DNA from: Lachnospiraceae bacterium
GTDB lineage: Bacteria; Bacillota; Clostridia; Lachnospirales; Lachnospiraceae
Assembly: GCA_016286035.1 (NCBI GenBank)
Contig: JAEERY010000034.1
Location: 35,916 to 99,915 of the forward strand
Length of the DNA: 64,000 bases
Direction of reading: 5' to 3'
Shown here: positions 1 to 11,500 of the stretch, piece by piece
How the letters are laid out: each line of letters begins with the position of its first letter
Numbering within the stretch: position 1 is the first letter of the stretch
Made by a program: the position numbers and the translations under genes
Notes under the pieces: model-generated
Told to the model about the DNA's origin: nothing
The model's database searches: none
What the model saw: the letters and a program-made list of their open reading frames with translations, nothing else

Positions 1-891
<891 letters not shown>

Positions 892-896
892 TCATT

Positions 897-925
897 ATTC
901 TATATAAAGAACGCTCAAAATGCAA
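897..925 (-). promoter_or_regulatory. Predicted sigma-A promoter of the ABC-F gene
   Basis: On the minus strand TTGCAT and TAGAAT are separated by 17 bases, about 48 bases upstream of the ABC-F start. Seen by eye only. Confidence 0.45.
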
Positions 926-1017
926 GGAACTCATGATATTTGAACAGAATAATCACATAAAATATTTATTCGTCAGAATCGATTTGTGGAATTATTGTGA
1001 AAATTTACGAAAAATAC

Positions 1018-1046
1018 TTTCAAATTGTAAAAACATTTAGTAAAAT
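1018..1046 (+). promoter_or_regulatory. Predicted promoter of the first chemoreceptor gene
   Basis: TTTCAA-N17-TAAAAT lies 67 bases before the ATG. The rest of the 263-base divergent intergenic region (850-1112) holds this and the ABC-F promoter. Small hairpins are possible between 1061 and 1100 (GTGA/TCAC and CTGTT/AACAG), just ahead of the ribosome site GGGGAGG. No sigma-28 consensus was recognised. Confidence 0.4.
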
Positions 1047-1112
1047 AGTTAAAAATGTAAGTGATTTCACCATCTGTTGTTAACAGGTGGGGGCTCACGG
1101 GGAGGTATTTCT

Positions 1113-2576
1113 ATGGATTTTGAGAGAATCAGACAGAACAAGACTGCCATCAAACTGTTCAATATTTTGGGCTTTTTGATAATAATATTGAATATTGTGG
1201 CAGCGATACTGAAAAGTGAAAGATGGGACAGAGCGATCATCTTCAGTGTTATCATGCTGATAACGATAATAGTGATCGCCGTGATCTCAAACAACAAGAG
1301 AGATGCCATTGCGATAAGATATGCGATGATGATCTCTTTTTTGTTCTTCTATCTTGGGATAGTCGTAACTTCTTCGATACAGATGATATTTGTCTGTGTC
1401 CTGCCGGCTTTAGCGCTTACGGTAGTTTTCAATGACCCTAAATTCACCGTAACTTATACGATCGCGGCAGAGGTGATAAACATTTTCTCTGTCATATACA
1501 GAATGGCTGTGGTAAAAGACGGATATATAACTACCGATTATGCCATTGTGCAGATCCTTTTTATCGGTCTTACCGGCTTTATCTGCTGTATGTCAACAAA
1601 ATTTGTATCCGATATCAATAAAGAAAAGATGAATATCGTATACAGAGAAGAAGAAAGACAGAGAGAAAACTCTGAGAAGCTAATGGATATCGGACATACG
1701 ATGTCGACTGGTATCGAGGAAAGCGTTCTTAAGATGAATGCACTCAGATCTTCTATAGGCGAGACACAAAACAGCATGGCGCAGATCACAAACGGAATAA
1801 ATGATACAGCCAATTCTGTTCAGGACCAGCTTGAAATGACAGGCAATATACAAGAACAGATCAAACTGGTAACTCAAACGTCGGATGCGATAACAGATTC
1901 TGTCGAGAGCTCGACAAGGATAATAGATGAGAGCATGAGTATCATGAATGTGATGCTTAAAGATGTTGAAGCTTCCGAGGTAGCCGGTCAGGATGTAAAG
2001 TCATCGCTTGCTTTACTTGAAGAAAACACAAAGTCAATGAAGCAGATAGTATCCATGATCAATGAGGTTGCGGATCAGACATCCTTACTTGCTTTAAATG
2101 CTTCTATAGAGGCTGCAAGAGCAGGAGAGGCCGGAAGAGGTTTTGCAGTTGTTGCGGGTGAGGTAAATAATCTGTCGGTTCAGACTCAGAATGCTACAAC
2201 AGAGATTTCGAGTCTTATAGATGAGATATCCGAACAGGTAAGATCAGTTGTTGAAAAAACAGGCATCCTGCTTGATAACAACGAAAGACAGAGTGAAAGT
2301 GCATCGGCTACAAGCAAGAAACTTGTTGAGATCCAAAACTGCAGCAAAGAGATAGATACAAATTCAGATGGACTCAGTGAGGCTGTTAAAGCCCTTGAAC
2401 AGGCAAATAATGTTATAGTTAACAATATCAGCAATGTTTCTGCTGTTTCACAGGAGGTGGCAGCACAGGCGAGTGCTTCATATGAGGAAGCAAATAAAAA
2501 CCTTGCTGTGGTTGATGATATGATGGAGATCGTAAACAGACTAAATGAATCGGCAGAGATTCTTAATAACATCTGA
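1113..2576 (+). CDS. Methyl-accepting chemotaxis protein, multi-pass membrane type without an extracellular sensor
   Basis: Chemoreceptor of 487 residues. The N-terminal ~180 residues form about six closely spaced hydrophobic segments with almost no extracellular loop, so it lacks a classical periplasmic ligand domain. The signal may be sensed in or near the membrane. There is no obvious HAMP domain; the helices run straight into a long coiled coil. The kinase-contact tip ([20 protein letters not shown] followed by [15 protein letters not shown]) is canonical for binding CheA/CheW, and Gln/Glu-rich methylation-type helices flank it. ATG 1113 is chosen because GGGGAGG lies eight bases upstream; a TTG 36 bases earlier has no such site. 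A rho-independent terminator follows, so the gene is monocistronic. Ligand unknown. Confidence 0.92.
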   Translation: MDFERIRQNKTAIKLFNILGFLIIILNIVAAILKSERWDRAIIFSVIMLITIIVIAVISNNKRDAIAIRYAMMISFLFFYLGIVVTSSIQMIFVCVLPALALTVVFNDPKFTVTYTIAAEVINIFSVIYRMAVVKDGYITTDYAIVQILFIGLTGFICCMSTKFVSDINKEKMNIVYREEERQRENSEKLMDIGHTMSTGIEESVLKMNALRSSIGETQNSMAQITNGINDTANSVQDQLEMTGNIQEQIKLVTQTSDAITDSVESSTRIIDESMSIMNVMLKDVEASEVAGQDVKSSLALLEENTKSMKQIVSMINEVADQTSLLALNASIEAARAGEAGRGFAVVAGEVNNLSVQTQNATTEISSLIDEISEQVRSVVEKTGILLDNNERQSESASATSKKLVEIQNCSKEIDTNSDGLSEAVKALEQANNVIVNNISNVSAVSQEVAAQASASYEEANKNLAVVDDMMEIVNRLNESAEILNNI

Positions 2577-2599
2577 TGATAGATATTTAAATGAGAGTA

Positions 2600-2632
2600 A
2601 AAGGCCTGAAGATGATGCTTCCGGCCTTTTTT
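2600..2632 (+). terminator. Rho-independent terminator after the chemoreceptor
   Basis: AAAGGCCTGAAG, a six-base loop, then CTTCCGGCCTTT: a 12-bp stem with one mismatch, followed by a run of T. Confidence 0.85.
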
Positions 2633-2686
2633 ACGTATATGAGGCGCGAAAAGTATAAAAAAAAAATAAAAAAGCATTACATATAG

Positions 2687-2714
2687 TTGAAATATTTTTT
2701 TCATTCATTAAAAT
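2687..2714 (+). promoter_or_regulatory. Predicted groESL promoter
   Basis: TTGAAA-N16-TAAAAT, 35 bases before groES. No CIRCE inverted repeat (TTAGCACTC-N9-GAGTGCTAA) is visible between here and the start; only TTAGAGTAATAAC faintly resembles one arm. Confidence 0.45.
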
Positions 2715-2749
2715 ATCTTTTTAGAGTAATAACAAAGGAGGCTATTATC

Positions 2750-4683
<1,934 letters not shown>

Positions 4684-4703
4684 TATCGTACGAATAAGAA
4701 TTT

Positions 4704-4746
4704 ATAAGGCGTTCGGCTTAAAAAAGTCGGATGCCTTATTTTTTTT
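4704..4746 (+). terminator. Rho-independent terminator after groEL
   Basis: A 16-bp stem with three G-T pairs (left arm from ATAAGGC at 4704, right arm ending GCCTTAT at 4739) closes on an AAAA loop and is followed by eight T. Confidence 0.9.
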
Positions 4747-4757
4747 ACAAAAAAGTA

Positions 4758-4786
4758 TTGACATCAATCTGTTATAGGTGTATATA
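4758..4786 (+). promoter_or_regulatory. Sigma-A promoter of the GntR-ABC operon
   Basis: A perfect TTGACA, 17-base spacer and TATATA. It sits 50 bases before the GntR start and overlaps the inverted repeat described next. Confidence 0.75.
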
Positions 4787-4800
4787 TAACACATAAACAG
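4769..4800 (+). promoter_or_regulatory. Inverted-repeat operator, probably autoregulatory (YtrA type)
   Basis: Nested dyad over the -10 region: CTGTT (4769) and AACAG (4796) outside, GTGTATATATAACAC (4778-4792) inside. Regulators of the YtrA group usually repress their own ABC operon from such AT-rich dyads at the promoter. The assignment to the adjacent regulator is inference from position. Confidence 0.55.
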
Positions 4801-4835
4801 ATAACAACCAACATTTACACGTGTGAGGTGATGAT

Positions 4836-5219
4836 ATGCAACTGTCTCAGAATTCGGGTATACCGATATATCAGCAGATTGCTGATTCTTTCAAAACAGA
4901 CATACTTACCGGAAAATTCAAACAGGGAGAGTACCTTCCTTCAATAAGAGGTCTTGCAAAGGACTTGAAGATAAGTGTTATCACGACAATGAAAGCCTAT
5001 GAACAGCTTGAAGAAGAAGGTCTGGTAACTGCCGCACAGGGCAAAGGATACTATGTAAATGCTCAAAACAGCGAGATGCTTAAAGAGCAGCATTTAAGAA
5101 AAGTGGAAGAAGCATTGACCGATGCCATAAACTCAGCTAATATAGCAGGACTTTCCGAAAAAGAACTTACCGAGATGTTAAAGGCTTTATATGAATTTTC
5201 AAGGGAAGAAGAAAGATAA
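4836..5219 (+). CDS. GntR-family transcriptional regulator, YtrA subfamily
   Basis: 127 residues, the short YtrA form: an N-terminal winged helix-turn-helix (about 10-75, with GIPIYQQIADSFKTDILTG and LPSIRGLAKDLKIS) and only a ~50-residue helical tail in place of a large effector domain. Members of this group repress adjacent ABC transporter genes and are released by cell-wall-active compounds or envelope stress. Start ATG follows GAGGTGAT. It is the first gene of a four-gene operon with the ABC ATPase (15-base gap) and two permeases. The dyad over its promoter suggests autoregulation. The inducer cannot be read from sequence. Confidence 0.9.
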   Translation: MQLSQNSGIPIYQQIADSFKTDILTGKFKQGEYLPSIRGLAKDLKISVITTMKAYEQLEEEGLVTAAQGKGYYVNAQNSEMLKEQHLRKVEEALTDAINSANIAGLSEKELTEMLKALYEFSREEER

Positions 5220-5234
5220 GAGGAGGAGAAAAAC

Positions 5235-6146
5235 ATGGAATTCACCAGTGTTATAAAGGGAAAAGACTTAAAGAAAAGATACAGTAATTTTGAACTTGAC
5301 ATACCGGAACTTAAGATACCTCAGGGCCTGGCTACGGCACTTATAGGCGAGAACGGTGCAGGAAAGACAACGCTTCTAAATATGCTTTCCGGAACAAGAC
5401 TTGATTTTGAAGGCGAACTTACATTTTTTGACAAATATTCAAATAATGAAAAAGAAAAAAACGAAAAGATCAAGAACAGAATAGGATATACGGGCCCCGG
5501 AAGATATTACCTTCCAAACTGGAGCGTAAAAGATATCGAAGTAATAAGTGAAACGATATTTGATGATTTTGATACAAAGGAATTCGAAAGACTCTGTGAA
5601 GAGCTTGCACTTTTTGGAGACGGAAAACCCGACTGGAGCAAAAAGAACGGTGATCTTTCCGACGGAACCAAGATGAAGCTTATGCTTGCAGGAGCACTTG
5701 CAAGAAAGACCGATCTGTTGATAATGGATGAGCCTGCATCTCCGCTCGATCCTCTGATGAGAGATGTGTTATGCAGGCTGATAGGCGAATATATAAGTAA
5801 CGGTGACGGAAAACATACCGTATTCTTCTCAACACACAATATATCGGATATGGAGATGATCACTGATTATGCAATGATCATGGAACACGGAAATATAGTT
5901 GAAGAAGGATATGTTGAAGAATTAAAAGAAAAGTATGTTCTTGTAAAAGGGGATGCAGGTGACACAGATCTTGCAAAGGAGATTCTTTACTCAATTAGCG
6001 TTAATCCATATGGCTTTGAGGGAATATGTCTTGCGCAGGATCTGGATAAGCTTGCAGGGATGAATGTGACTAAGGAAACACCTTCGCTTTATCAGATAAG
6101 TGTTGCAGTCATGAAAAACAACACTAAGATCAAATGTATGGTTTAA
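5235..6146 (+). CDS. ABC transporter ATP-binding protein (YtrB/BcrA-like)
   Basis: 303 residues with one ABC domain. Walker A is GENGAGKTTLLN (near residue 35), Walker B is LLIMDEPASPLDP (near 162), and the switch His is in FFSTHN. The C-loop reads LSDGTKMKLML in place of LSGGQ; the KMKL continuation is typical of the BcrA/YtrB exporter group, though the second Gly is Asp here. A C-terminal ~80-residue region beyond the ATPase core is usual for this group. Start ATG has AAGAGGAGGAG upstream. It should energise the two small permeases that follow. Substrate unknown; antibiotic or cell-wall precursor handling is the family precedent. Confidence 0.9.
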   Translation: MEFTSVIKGKDLKKRYSNFELDIPELKIPQGLATALIGENGAGKTTLLNMLSGTRLDFEGELTFFDKYSNNEKEKNEKIKNRIGYTGPGRYYLPNWSVKDIEVISETIFDDFDTKEFERLCEELALFGDGKPDWSKKNGDLSDGTKMKLMLAGALARKTDLLIMDEPASPLDPLMRDVLCRLIGEYISNGDGKHTVFFSTHNISDMEMITDYAMIMEHGNIVEEGYVEELKEKYVLVKGDAGDTDLAKEILYSISVNPYGFEGICLAQDLDKLAGMNVTKETPSLYQISVAVMKNNTKIKCMV

Positions 6147-6171
6147 AGCCTTTAAGGGGAGGAACACTGAG

Positions 6172-6786
6172 ATGTTCAAGATATACAGGGCGATAATGGG
6201 AAGCAAATATTTTATTGCCGTAAATGTTATCATTCCGATATTGATGATCATAATAGGACTGATAAATGATGTACATTATAACGATATGATATCCATATGG
6301 TGCTTTTGCGCTGCATGTCTTATTGAGATCGCAAGCGAATACTTCGGACTCGGACCGATATACAGAAAACGCTCGTTTGGAATGAATTATCTGAAAACTG
6401 CTTACGGCGGAATGGATTTCTTCAGAAAAGCGATAATAATCGACAGCATCTTAAGGGCTGTAAGATGTCTGGTATATATAATCCTTCCTGCAATGATAGT
6501 GGTCGAACCTTCGGATTATAAAAGAGCGATAACTGCGGGACTGATACTAAGCTGGGTTTCGGTATGGTCTGTCAACCTGACAAGATATATCTCGATATTT
6601 TCATTTATGTTTATTTCAAATATACCTTTTATGGTGCCGGCAGGAACAATGTATGCTGTTGCCAGAATGATACCGGGTACAGCAAATGTCATATGTTTTA
6701 TTTCGATAATTCTGCTGATAACGGGATTTGTTTTCTCAAACTGGCTGATAAGAAAAAAGATTAACGATTCATATAAAGACATATAA
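6172..6786 (+). CDS. ABC transporter permease-like membrane protein (first)
   Basis: 204 residues, almost entirely hydrophobic, with about six membrane segments and a short basic C-terminal tail. No sequence motif gives a substrate. Size, topology and position (25 bases after the ATPase, with an AAGGGGAGGA ribosome site) fit a half-permease of a YtrB-type exporter. It is not clearly homologous to the next protein by eye, so the transporter may be a heterodimer. Identification as a permease is by context. Confidence 0.72.
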   Translation: MFKIYRAIMGSKYFIAVNVIIPILMIIIGLINDVHYNDMISIWCFCAACLIEIASEYFGLGPIYRKRSFGMNYLKTAYGGMDFFRKAIIIDSILRAVRCLVYIILPAMIVVEPSDYKRAITAGLILSWVSVWSVNLTRYISIFSFMFISNIPFMVPAGTMYAVARMIPGTANVICFISIILLITGFVFSNWLIRKKINDSYKDI

Positions 6787-6817
6787 GTAGCAAGAATTGA
6801 TGAAAAGAGGGGCGGAT

Positions 6818-7468
6818 ATGAAAGAATATATTAAACTTATAAAACTTTGCAAATACGGTTTCAGATTTAAATTGAATCTCATATGTTTCATTCTGTTTTT
6901 TGCAATAGGACTTCTGCTTGAGGTCACATCGGGCGGACAGAATGTCTTGGGTTCGATATACATAGTACTGTGCAGTATGTACATGTATCAGTTCTTTATA
7001 TCTCTTTCACTCACAGACATGGTTCAGTCATCAGGACTAAAATATAAGCTGAATGTAAATCTGCCGGTTATCGCAAATGTGTTATTCTGTTTTATATTTT
7101 ATACATTTGTGGTGATACACAGATACAGTATTGTGAAAGCCTATCCTTCAATGGAAAGCAACATGGTAACTGCTTTACTGGTAACTGCCGTATTTATAAT
7201 CATTCTTTTCCTTTATACGGCTTTTGCATATAAGTACTTTATAATATCCGTAATAATGTTCACCATAACATTTGGTATAACAATGGGAATAGTAGGATAC
7301 GATATGTCGGCATATGATCATGTTTTATCATACAAAGGCGCAGTTATCATAGGTTATGCAGCTGTAATAATAGGCGGAGCCTTAGAATATATAATCTCCA
7401 GAACGCTATATAACAAGCCTTTGTCGGAAAGAGCGTTCAGAGGTGTGTTTAAATCACAGATAGATTAA
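6818..7468 (+). CDS. ABC transporter permease-like membrane protein (second)
   Basis: 216 residues with about six hydrophobic segments and short basic termini (start MKEYIKLIKLCKYGFRFKL). ATG 6818 is preferred because AGAGGGG lies seven bases upstream. The in-frame ATG at 6800 and TTG at 6797 have no ribosome site. It is the last gene of the GntR-ABC operon and probably pairs with the preceding permease. No catalytic motif is present and no substrate can be named. No clear hairpin terminator follows before the next promoter. Confidence 0.7.
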   Translation: MKEYIKLIKLCKYGFRFKLNLICFILFFAIGLLLEVTSGGQNVLGSIYIVLCSMYMYQFFISLSLTDMVQSSGLKYKLNVNLPVIANVLFCFIFYTFVVIHRYSIVKAYPSMESNMVTALLVTAVFIIILFLYTAFAYKYFIISVIMFTITFGITMGIVGYDMSAYDHVLSYKGAVIIGYAAVIIGGALEYIISRTLYNKPLSERAFRGVFKSQID

Positions 7469-7474
7469 TGATTC

Positions 7475-7503
7475 TCGACATAACACTATATTTCTGTTAT
7501 CAT
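7475..7503 (+). promoter_or_regulatory. Predicted promoter of the hybrid kinase gene
   Basis: TCGACA-N17-TATCAT lies 39 bases before the GTG start. A weak match, by eye. Confidence 0.35.
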
Positions 7504-7541
7504 CAGATGTGAAGGGATAAGGGTAGCAAGGAGTATTATAA

Positions 7542-10376
7542 GTGGTAGAGAATAATCATTCTGAATTTAAATCAGAAAAAAGACTGCAGGATGTCATCGT
7601 GACATGTTCTAAAGCAGTCTTTTTTGCGTTCTTAACATTTACGTTTGCATGCATAATCTATTATCACGTAATGGATAAAGCAAAAGGGATAGCTGTTGAC
7701 GAACCGAGGTTCATAGAAGAGTGGACTGTAATAGATGATAACGGCAATACATTTAAAACGAGAAGAGAGTTTATCGCAGACAGGCGTTATAACGCACAGT
7801 ATAGCATTATTTCCTATCTGCCTGATGACATCAAAGATAACGATGTCTTAACTTACGGTGCATGCAAGGATTATACGATTTATATTAACGGAGAGGTCAG
7901 AGCAAGTTTCAAAGAATCCGAAGATATGATCATGCCTGGAGGTGCCGTAAAGACATATTACAGAACACTGGAACTGAGACCTGAAGATTCCGGTGCCGAA
8001 ATCCGCATGGACAGGATATCGGTGACGAGGCATCCGGAGATAGTACCTACAACATTTGTATCAAGTCTTGGCGGCTTTTACTATGAGATGATGAAAAACT
8101 ACGGACTGTCATTCTTTATGTCCCTTGTTCTTTTAATGTTCTCTTTTGCAGTCATACTGGTCGCAGTAGTATTTATAATAAAGAACAGACGAATGATAAA
8201 TATGTTCTATGGTGCATTCGGTATATTTATCGTCGCCTGCTGGCTCGTTACAAATTCATATATCTATCCTATAGCATTCGGACATTTCCATATAGACGGC
8301 ATATCAAACTATATGTTCTGCCTAATGCTGCCGTTTTGTCTGATATTCTATATTGATATGATACAGAATCAGAGATTCAGAAAGGCAATGGCGGTCCTTC
8401 TTGTTATCTCAAGCGTAGATGCTCTTTTATGGACGATACTGCATCTTACGGAAACTTTTTCATACAGTCTGGCTCTGCCGTATATCAATCTTATACTGGG
8501 CGTTATCGTGCTTGCGGGTTTTGTGATCCTGCTGATAGATCTTAAGAGAGGCCATCTGCATGAATATATATATACTGCTGTAGGCCTTACAGGTTTTATG
8601 GTACTTTGCGTTCTTGAGATCGTGATGGTGCTGTTTTTCAAGCTGAAAAACGATTCCATACCAATGCTTTTAGGCCTTATCTTTATGCTTGCTCTTGTAG
8701 TTATCCAGCAGGTGGATGATCTTAAGAAGATAAATGAGGAAAAGCAGAGAGCGGTAGACATGTCCAATGCAAAAACACGCTTCCTTGCGAGCATGTCACA
8801 TGAGATAAGAACTCCGATAAATTCCATTCTCGGAATGAATGAGATGATATTAAGAGAGAACAAGGATGAGACTATCGGAAGATATGCAAGAAGCGTAAGA
8901 AGTTCAGGAAAGATGCTACTTACACTTGTTAACGATGTTCTTGATTTCTCCAAGATCGAAGCAGGAAAAGTTGAGATCAACAAGACTAATTATTCGCTTT
9001 CAAGATTACTCAGTGAGATAATGCCTCTTATTAGAGAAAGATCCGATGATAAGAGTCTTGATTTTGTTACAAAGATAGTAGGCGAGATCCCTGATGGTCA
9101 GTATTCAGATGAATTCAGGATCAAACAGATCCTTATAAACATAATAAACAATGCGGTGAAGTATACAGATGAAGGAAGGGTCATACTTACGGTTTCAGGT
9201 AAATACAGATCTGAAGATATATTCGAACTAAACCTTGATGTAACCGATACAGGAAGAGGAATAAAAAAAGAGGAACTGTCCAACCTGTTCGATGCTTTCT
9301 CCAGAGCTGATATAGGAAAGAACAGGAATATCGAAGGAACGGGCCTGGGTCTTGCCATTGTCAAAAGTGTTGTTGACACTTTGGGTGGTTCTATAGATGT
9401 AGAGAGTGAATACGGAAAAGGTTCAAAGTTTACTGTAATGCTGCCTGTAAAGGTATATGACAAAACACCCGTAAAAGAAGATTTTGAAACGGGCTACAGT
9501 AAAAACGATGTCCAGGAGGACAGCTGTGAATTCAGTGCTCCCGAAGCAAAGGTCCTTGCTGTAGATGATAACCATTCAAATCTTACTATTGTCAAACTGT
9601 TCTTAAAGAGAACCGGAATAGTACCCGATCTTTGCTCTAACGGTGATGATGCGATAATAAAATGCAGGGAAAAGAAATATGATCTTATACTTCTTGACCA
9701 TATGATGCCAAAGCCTGACGGTGTTGAGACACTTAAGATAATAAAGAAAGATAAGGAATCGCTAAACAGGGATACAACGGCAATAGTACTTACCGCCAAT
9801 GCGCTTGCGGGAAGCAGACAGATGTATATAGATGCAGGATTTGCCGATTATCTGACCAAGCCTGTTGAAGCCAGAGTGCTCGAGAATACGATAAAACAAT
9901 ATCTTCCGAAAGATAAGATCCTTGATCTGAAGAGTGTCAGGGATGAAGAGAATCCGGATGATTTTATTGAGGAATTTTTGCCCGATGATACTAAAGCATC
10001 AGATTCTGATATATCGCTAAGAGAAAGACTCTCCGATATAGAAGGAATGGATTATGAAGTTGCACTTACTCATGCCGCACATGATGATGAGGTTTTAAAA
10101 GACATTCTTACAAGCATCGTAGATGAGAGTGCTGACAGAGTGAACCGTATGAAGGAGTTCGTCAAAAATAGGAAATATGACAGTTATGAGATAGATGCAC
10201 ATGCTGTCAAGGGTCTCATGGCCACTATCGGGATACAAAAACTTCATGAGAGGGCAAAACAGCATGAATTCGCGGCAAAGGATAAAAATTTTGATCTTAT
10301 AGAGTCTGATGCCGAAGAATTCATTGAAGAATATTTTTCAACATGCGAAAAAATAAAGAAAGCTATTGATTTCTGA
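7542..10376 (+). CDS. Hybrid sensor histidine kinase with 7TM sensor, receiver and HPt domains
   Basis: 944 residues. Order: a membrane anchor (about 25-47), an extracellular beta-rich domain (about 50-185, 7TMR-DISM-extracellular-like), seven membrane helices (about 190-395), HisKA with His420 in SMSHEIRTP, an HATPase domain (DTGRGI, GTGLGLAIVKS), a receiver domain with Asp719 in LLDHMMP, and an HPt domain with His887 in DAHAVKGLMA. A complete His-Asp-His relay is thus on one chain. No output domain is present, so it must pass phosphate to a separate response regulator that is not adjacent. The start is GTG with AAGGAG eight bases upstream; no ATG alternative fits. It is flanked by unrelated operons. 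Ligand unknown. Confidence 0.92.
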   Translation: MVENNHSEFKSEKRLQDVIVTCSKAVFFAFLTFTFACIIYYHVMDKAKGIAVDEPRFIEEWTVIDDNGNTFKTRREFIADRRYNAQYSIISYLPDDIKDNDVLTYGACKDYTIYINGEVRASFKESEDMIMPGGAVKTYYRTLELRPEDSGAEIRMDRISVTRHPEIVPTTFVSSLGGFYYEMMKNYGLSFFMSLVLLMFSFAVILVAVVFIIKNRRMINMFYGAFGIFIVACWLVTNSYIYPIAFGHFHIDGISNYMFCLMLPFCLIFYIDMIQNQRFRKAMAVLLVISSVDALLWTILHLTETFSYSLALPYINLILGVIVLAGFVILLIDLKRGHLHEYIYTAVGLTGFMVLCVLEIVMVLFFKLKNDSIPMLLGLIFMLALVVIQQVDDLKKINEEKQRAVDMSNAKTRFLASMSHEIRTPINSILGMNEMILRENKDETIGRYARSVRSSGKMLLTLVNDVLDFSKIEAGKVEINKTNYSLSRLLSEIMPLIRERSDDKSLDFVTKIVGEIPDGQYSDEFRIKQILINIINNAVKYTDEGRVILTVSGKYRSEDIFELNLDVTDTGRGIKKEELSNLFDAFSRADIGKNRNIEGTGLGLAIVKSVVDTLGGSIDVESEYGKGSKFTVMLPVKVYDKTPVKEDFETGYSKNDVQEDSCEFSAPEAKVLAVDDNHSNLTIVKLFLKRTGIVPDLCSNGDDAIIKCREKKYDLILLDHMMPKPDGVETLKIIKKDKESLNRDTTAIVLTANALAGSRQMYIDAGFADYLTKPVEARVLENTIKQYLPKDKILDLKSVRDEENPDDFIEEFLPDDTKASDSDISLRERLSDIEGMDYEVALTHAAHDDEVLKDILTSIVDESADRVNRMKEFVKNRKYDSYEIDAHAVKGLMATIGIQKLHERAKQHEFAAKDKNFDLIESDAEEFIEEYFSTCEKIKKAIDF

Positions 10377-10394
10377 CATTATATATGGTAATCT
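10366..10394 (+). promoter_or_regulatory. Possible rplS promoter
   Basis: TTGATT-N17-TAATCT with an extended TG (TGGTAATCT), overlapping the end of the kinase gene. Weak -35 and -10. Confidence 0.35.
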
Positions 10395-10446
10395 ATCATG
10401 GTCGCGAAAATAGATGGTCCTCTGTTACTGATGTGATATGAACATC
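10391..10446 (+). promoter_or_regulatory. Structured rplS leader (candidate L19 autoregulatory site)
   Basis: Two stems lie in the short leader: ATCTAT/ATAGAT (10391-10415) and GATGT/ACATC (10430-10446), followed by AAGGAG at 10455. An L19 leader motif is known in low-GC Gram-positive bacteria. I cannot confirm that these stems match it. Confidence 0.3.
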
Positions 10447-10468
10447 CATACAATAAGGAGATTTAGAA

Positions 10469-10816
10469 ATGAACGAGATTATCAAAGCTATCGAAGACGA
10501 ACAGCTCAAAGCTGAAGTACCTGCATTTGAGGTTGGTGACACAGTAAAGGTTCACGGTAAGATCAAGGAAGGTAACAGAGAACGTATTCAGATTTTTGAA
10601 GGTACTGTTATCAAGATGCAGGGTGGTTCAAACAGAGCTACATTTACTGTACGTAAGACATCTAACGGCGTAGGCGTTGAGAAGACATGGCCGCTTCATT
10701 CACCCAACGTTGTTAAGGTTGAAGTAGTAAGACACGGTAAAGTAAGACGTGCTAAACTGTTCTACTTAAGAGACAGAGTTGGTAAGTCAGCTAAGGTTAA
10801 AGAAGTTCTTAGATAA
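10469..10816 (+). CDS. rplS: 50S ribosomal protein L19
   Basis: 115 residues, standard length. L19 sits at the 30S-50S interface. Recognised from [22 protein letters not shown] and [27 protein letters not shown] and the C-terminal basic [22 protein letters not shown]. Strong AAGGAG site. A tight terminator directly follows, so it is expressed separately from the signal peptidase/rbgA group, although that group conventionally sits beside rplS in Firmicutes. Confidence 0.98.
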   Translation: MNEIIKAIEDEQLKAEVPAFEVGDTVKVHGKIKEGNRERIQIFEGTVIKMQGGSNRATFTVRKTSNGVGVEKTWPLHSPNVVKVEVVRHGKVRRAKLFYLRDRVGKSAKVKEVLR

Positions 10817-10826
10817 AACGATTGCA

Positions 10827-10854
10827 AAAAAAGGGTCAGAAATGACCCTTTTTT
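10827..10854 (+). terminator. Rho-independent terminator after rplS
   Basis: GGGTCA, GAAA tetraloop, TGACCC, with A-run before and six T after. A textbook hairpin; because it is symmetric it could work in both directions. Confidence 0.93.
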
Positions 10855-10908
10855 ACGTATATAAGATCCGATTTAAAATATGTGCTGCTTCTTTTGGGGA
10901 GGTAAGGT

Positions 10909-11499
10909 ATGTCAAATAAAAAGGGCTTAAGTTTTTCAAGAAAAAGAAGAAAAGTTTCATCTGAAGTCGGCAGGGAAGTGATAAACTATCTTGTCGGTAT
11001 TTCGGTTGCGATGATCATAGCCGTATTCATATCATATAACTGGGGTTCAAAGACCTCGGTAATCGGTGTGTCCATGGAAAATACCCTTTACAGCGGACAG
11101 ACCATCTTAATAAGCAGACTTTCATATCTTTTGTTCAAGCCAAAAGTCGGAGATGTGATCGTCTTTAAGCCGAATGGAAACAAGAATACCCATTATTATG
11201 TTAAAAGAGTTGTCGCAACTCCGGGAGACACAGTGGAATTCCGTGACGGACGTTTATATGTAAACGGAAAACAGGAAACCGGAGGATTTGATAAAGCAGC
11301 CGATCCGGGTATTGCAGAATCTCCTATAGTACTTGGTGCGGATGAGTATTTTGTTTTGGGGGATAACAGGAACAACAGTGAGGATTCACGATCGGGAAAT
11401 ATAGGACCTGTCAGCAAGAGTCTTATAGAAGGCAGGGCTTGGTTTAAACTGACCATGAATGACAGTTATATGGGATTTATAGACAGAGGCGTTGATTGA
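10909..11499 (+). CDS. lepB: Signal peptidase I (first of two)
   Basis: 196 residues; a membrane-bound Ser-Lys protease that cleaves Sec signal peptides outside the membrane. A basic N-terminus (KKGLSFSRKRRKVSSEVGRE) is followed by one membrane helix (about 27-45). Catalytic Ser55 is in GVSMENTL and Lys99 in YYVKRVVA; box E is GDNRNNSEDSR. The ATG follows GGGGAGG. It heads an operon lepB - rbgA - lepB - rnhB - FliK-like - FlhB-like, with one base between its stop and rbgA. The two LepB proteins here differ clearly, so they are not a recent duplication. Confidence 0.94.
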   Translation: MSNKKGLSFSRKRRKVSSEVGREVINYLVGISVAMIIAVFISYNWGSKTSVIGVSMENTLYSGQTILISRLSYLLFKPKVGDVIVFKPNGNKNTHYYVKRVVATPGDTVEFRDGRLYVNGKQETGGFDKAADPGIAESPIVLGADEYFVLGDNRNNSEDSRSGNIGPVSKSLIEGRAWFKLTMNDSYMGFIDRGVD

Positions 11500-11500
11500 T

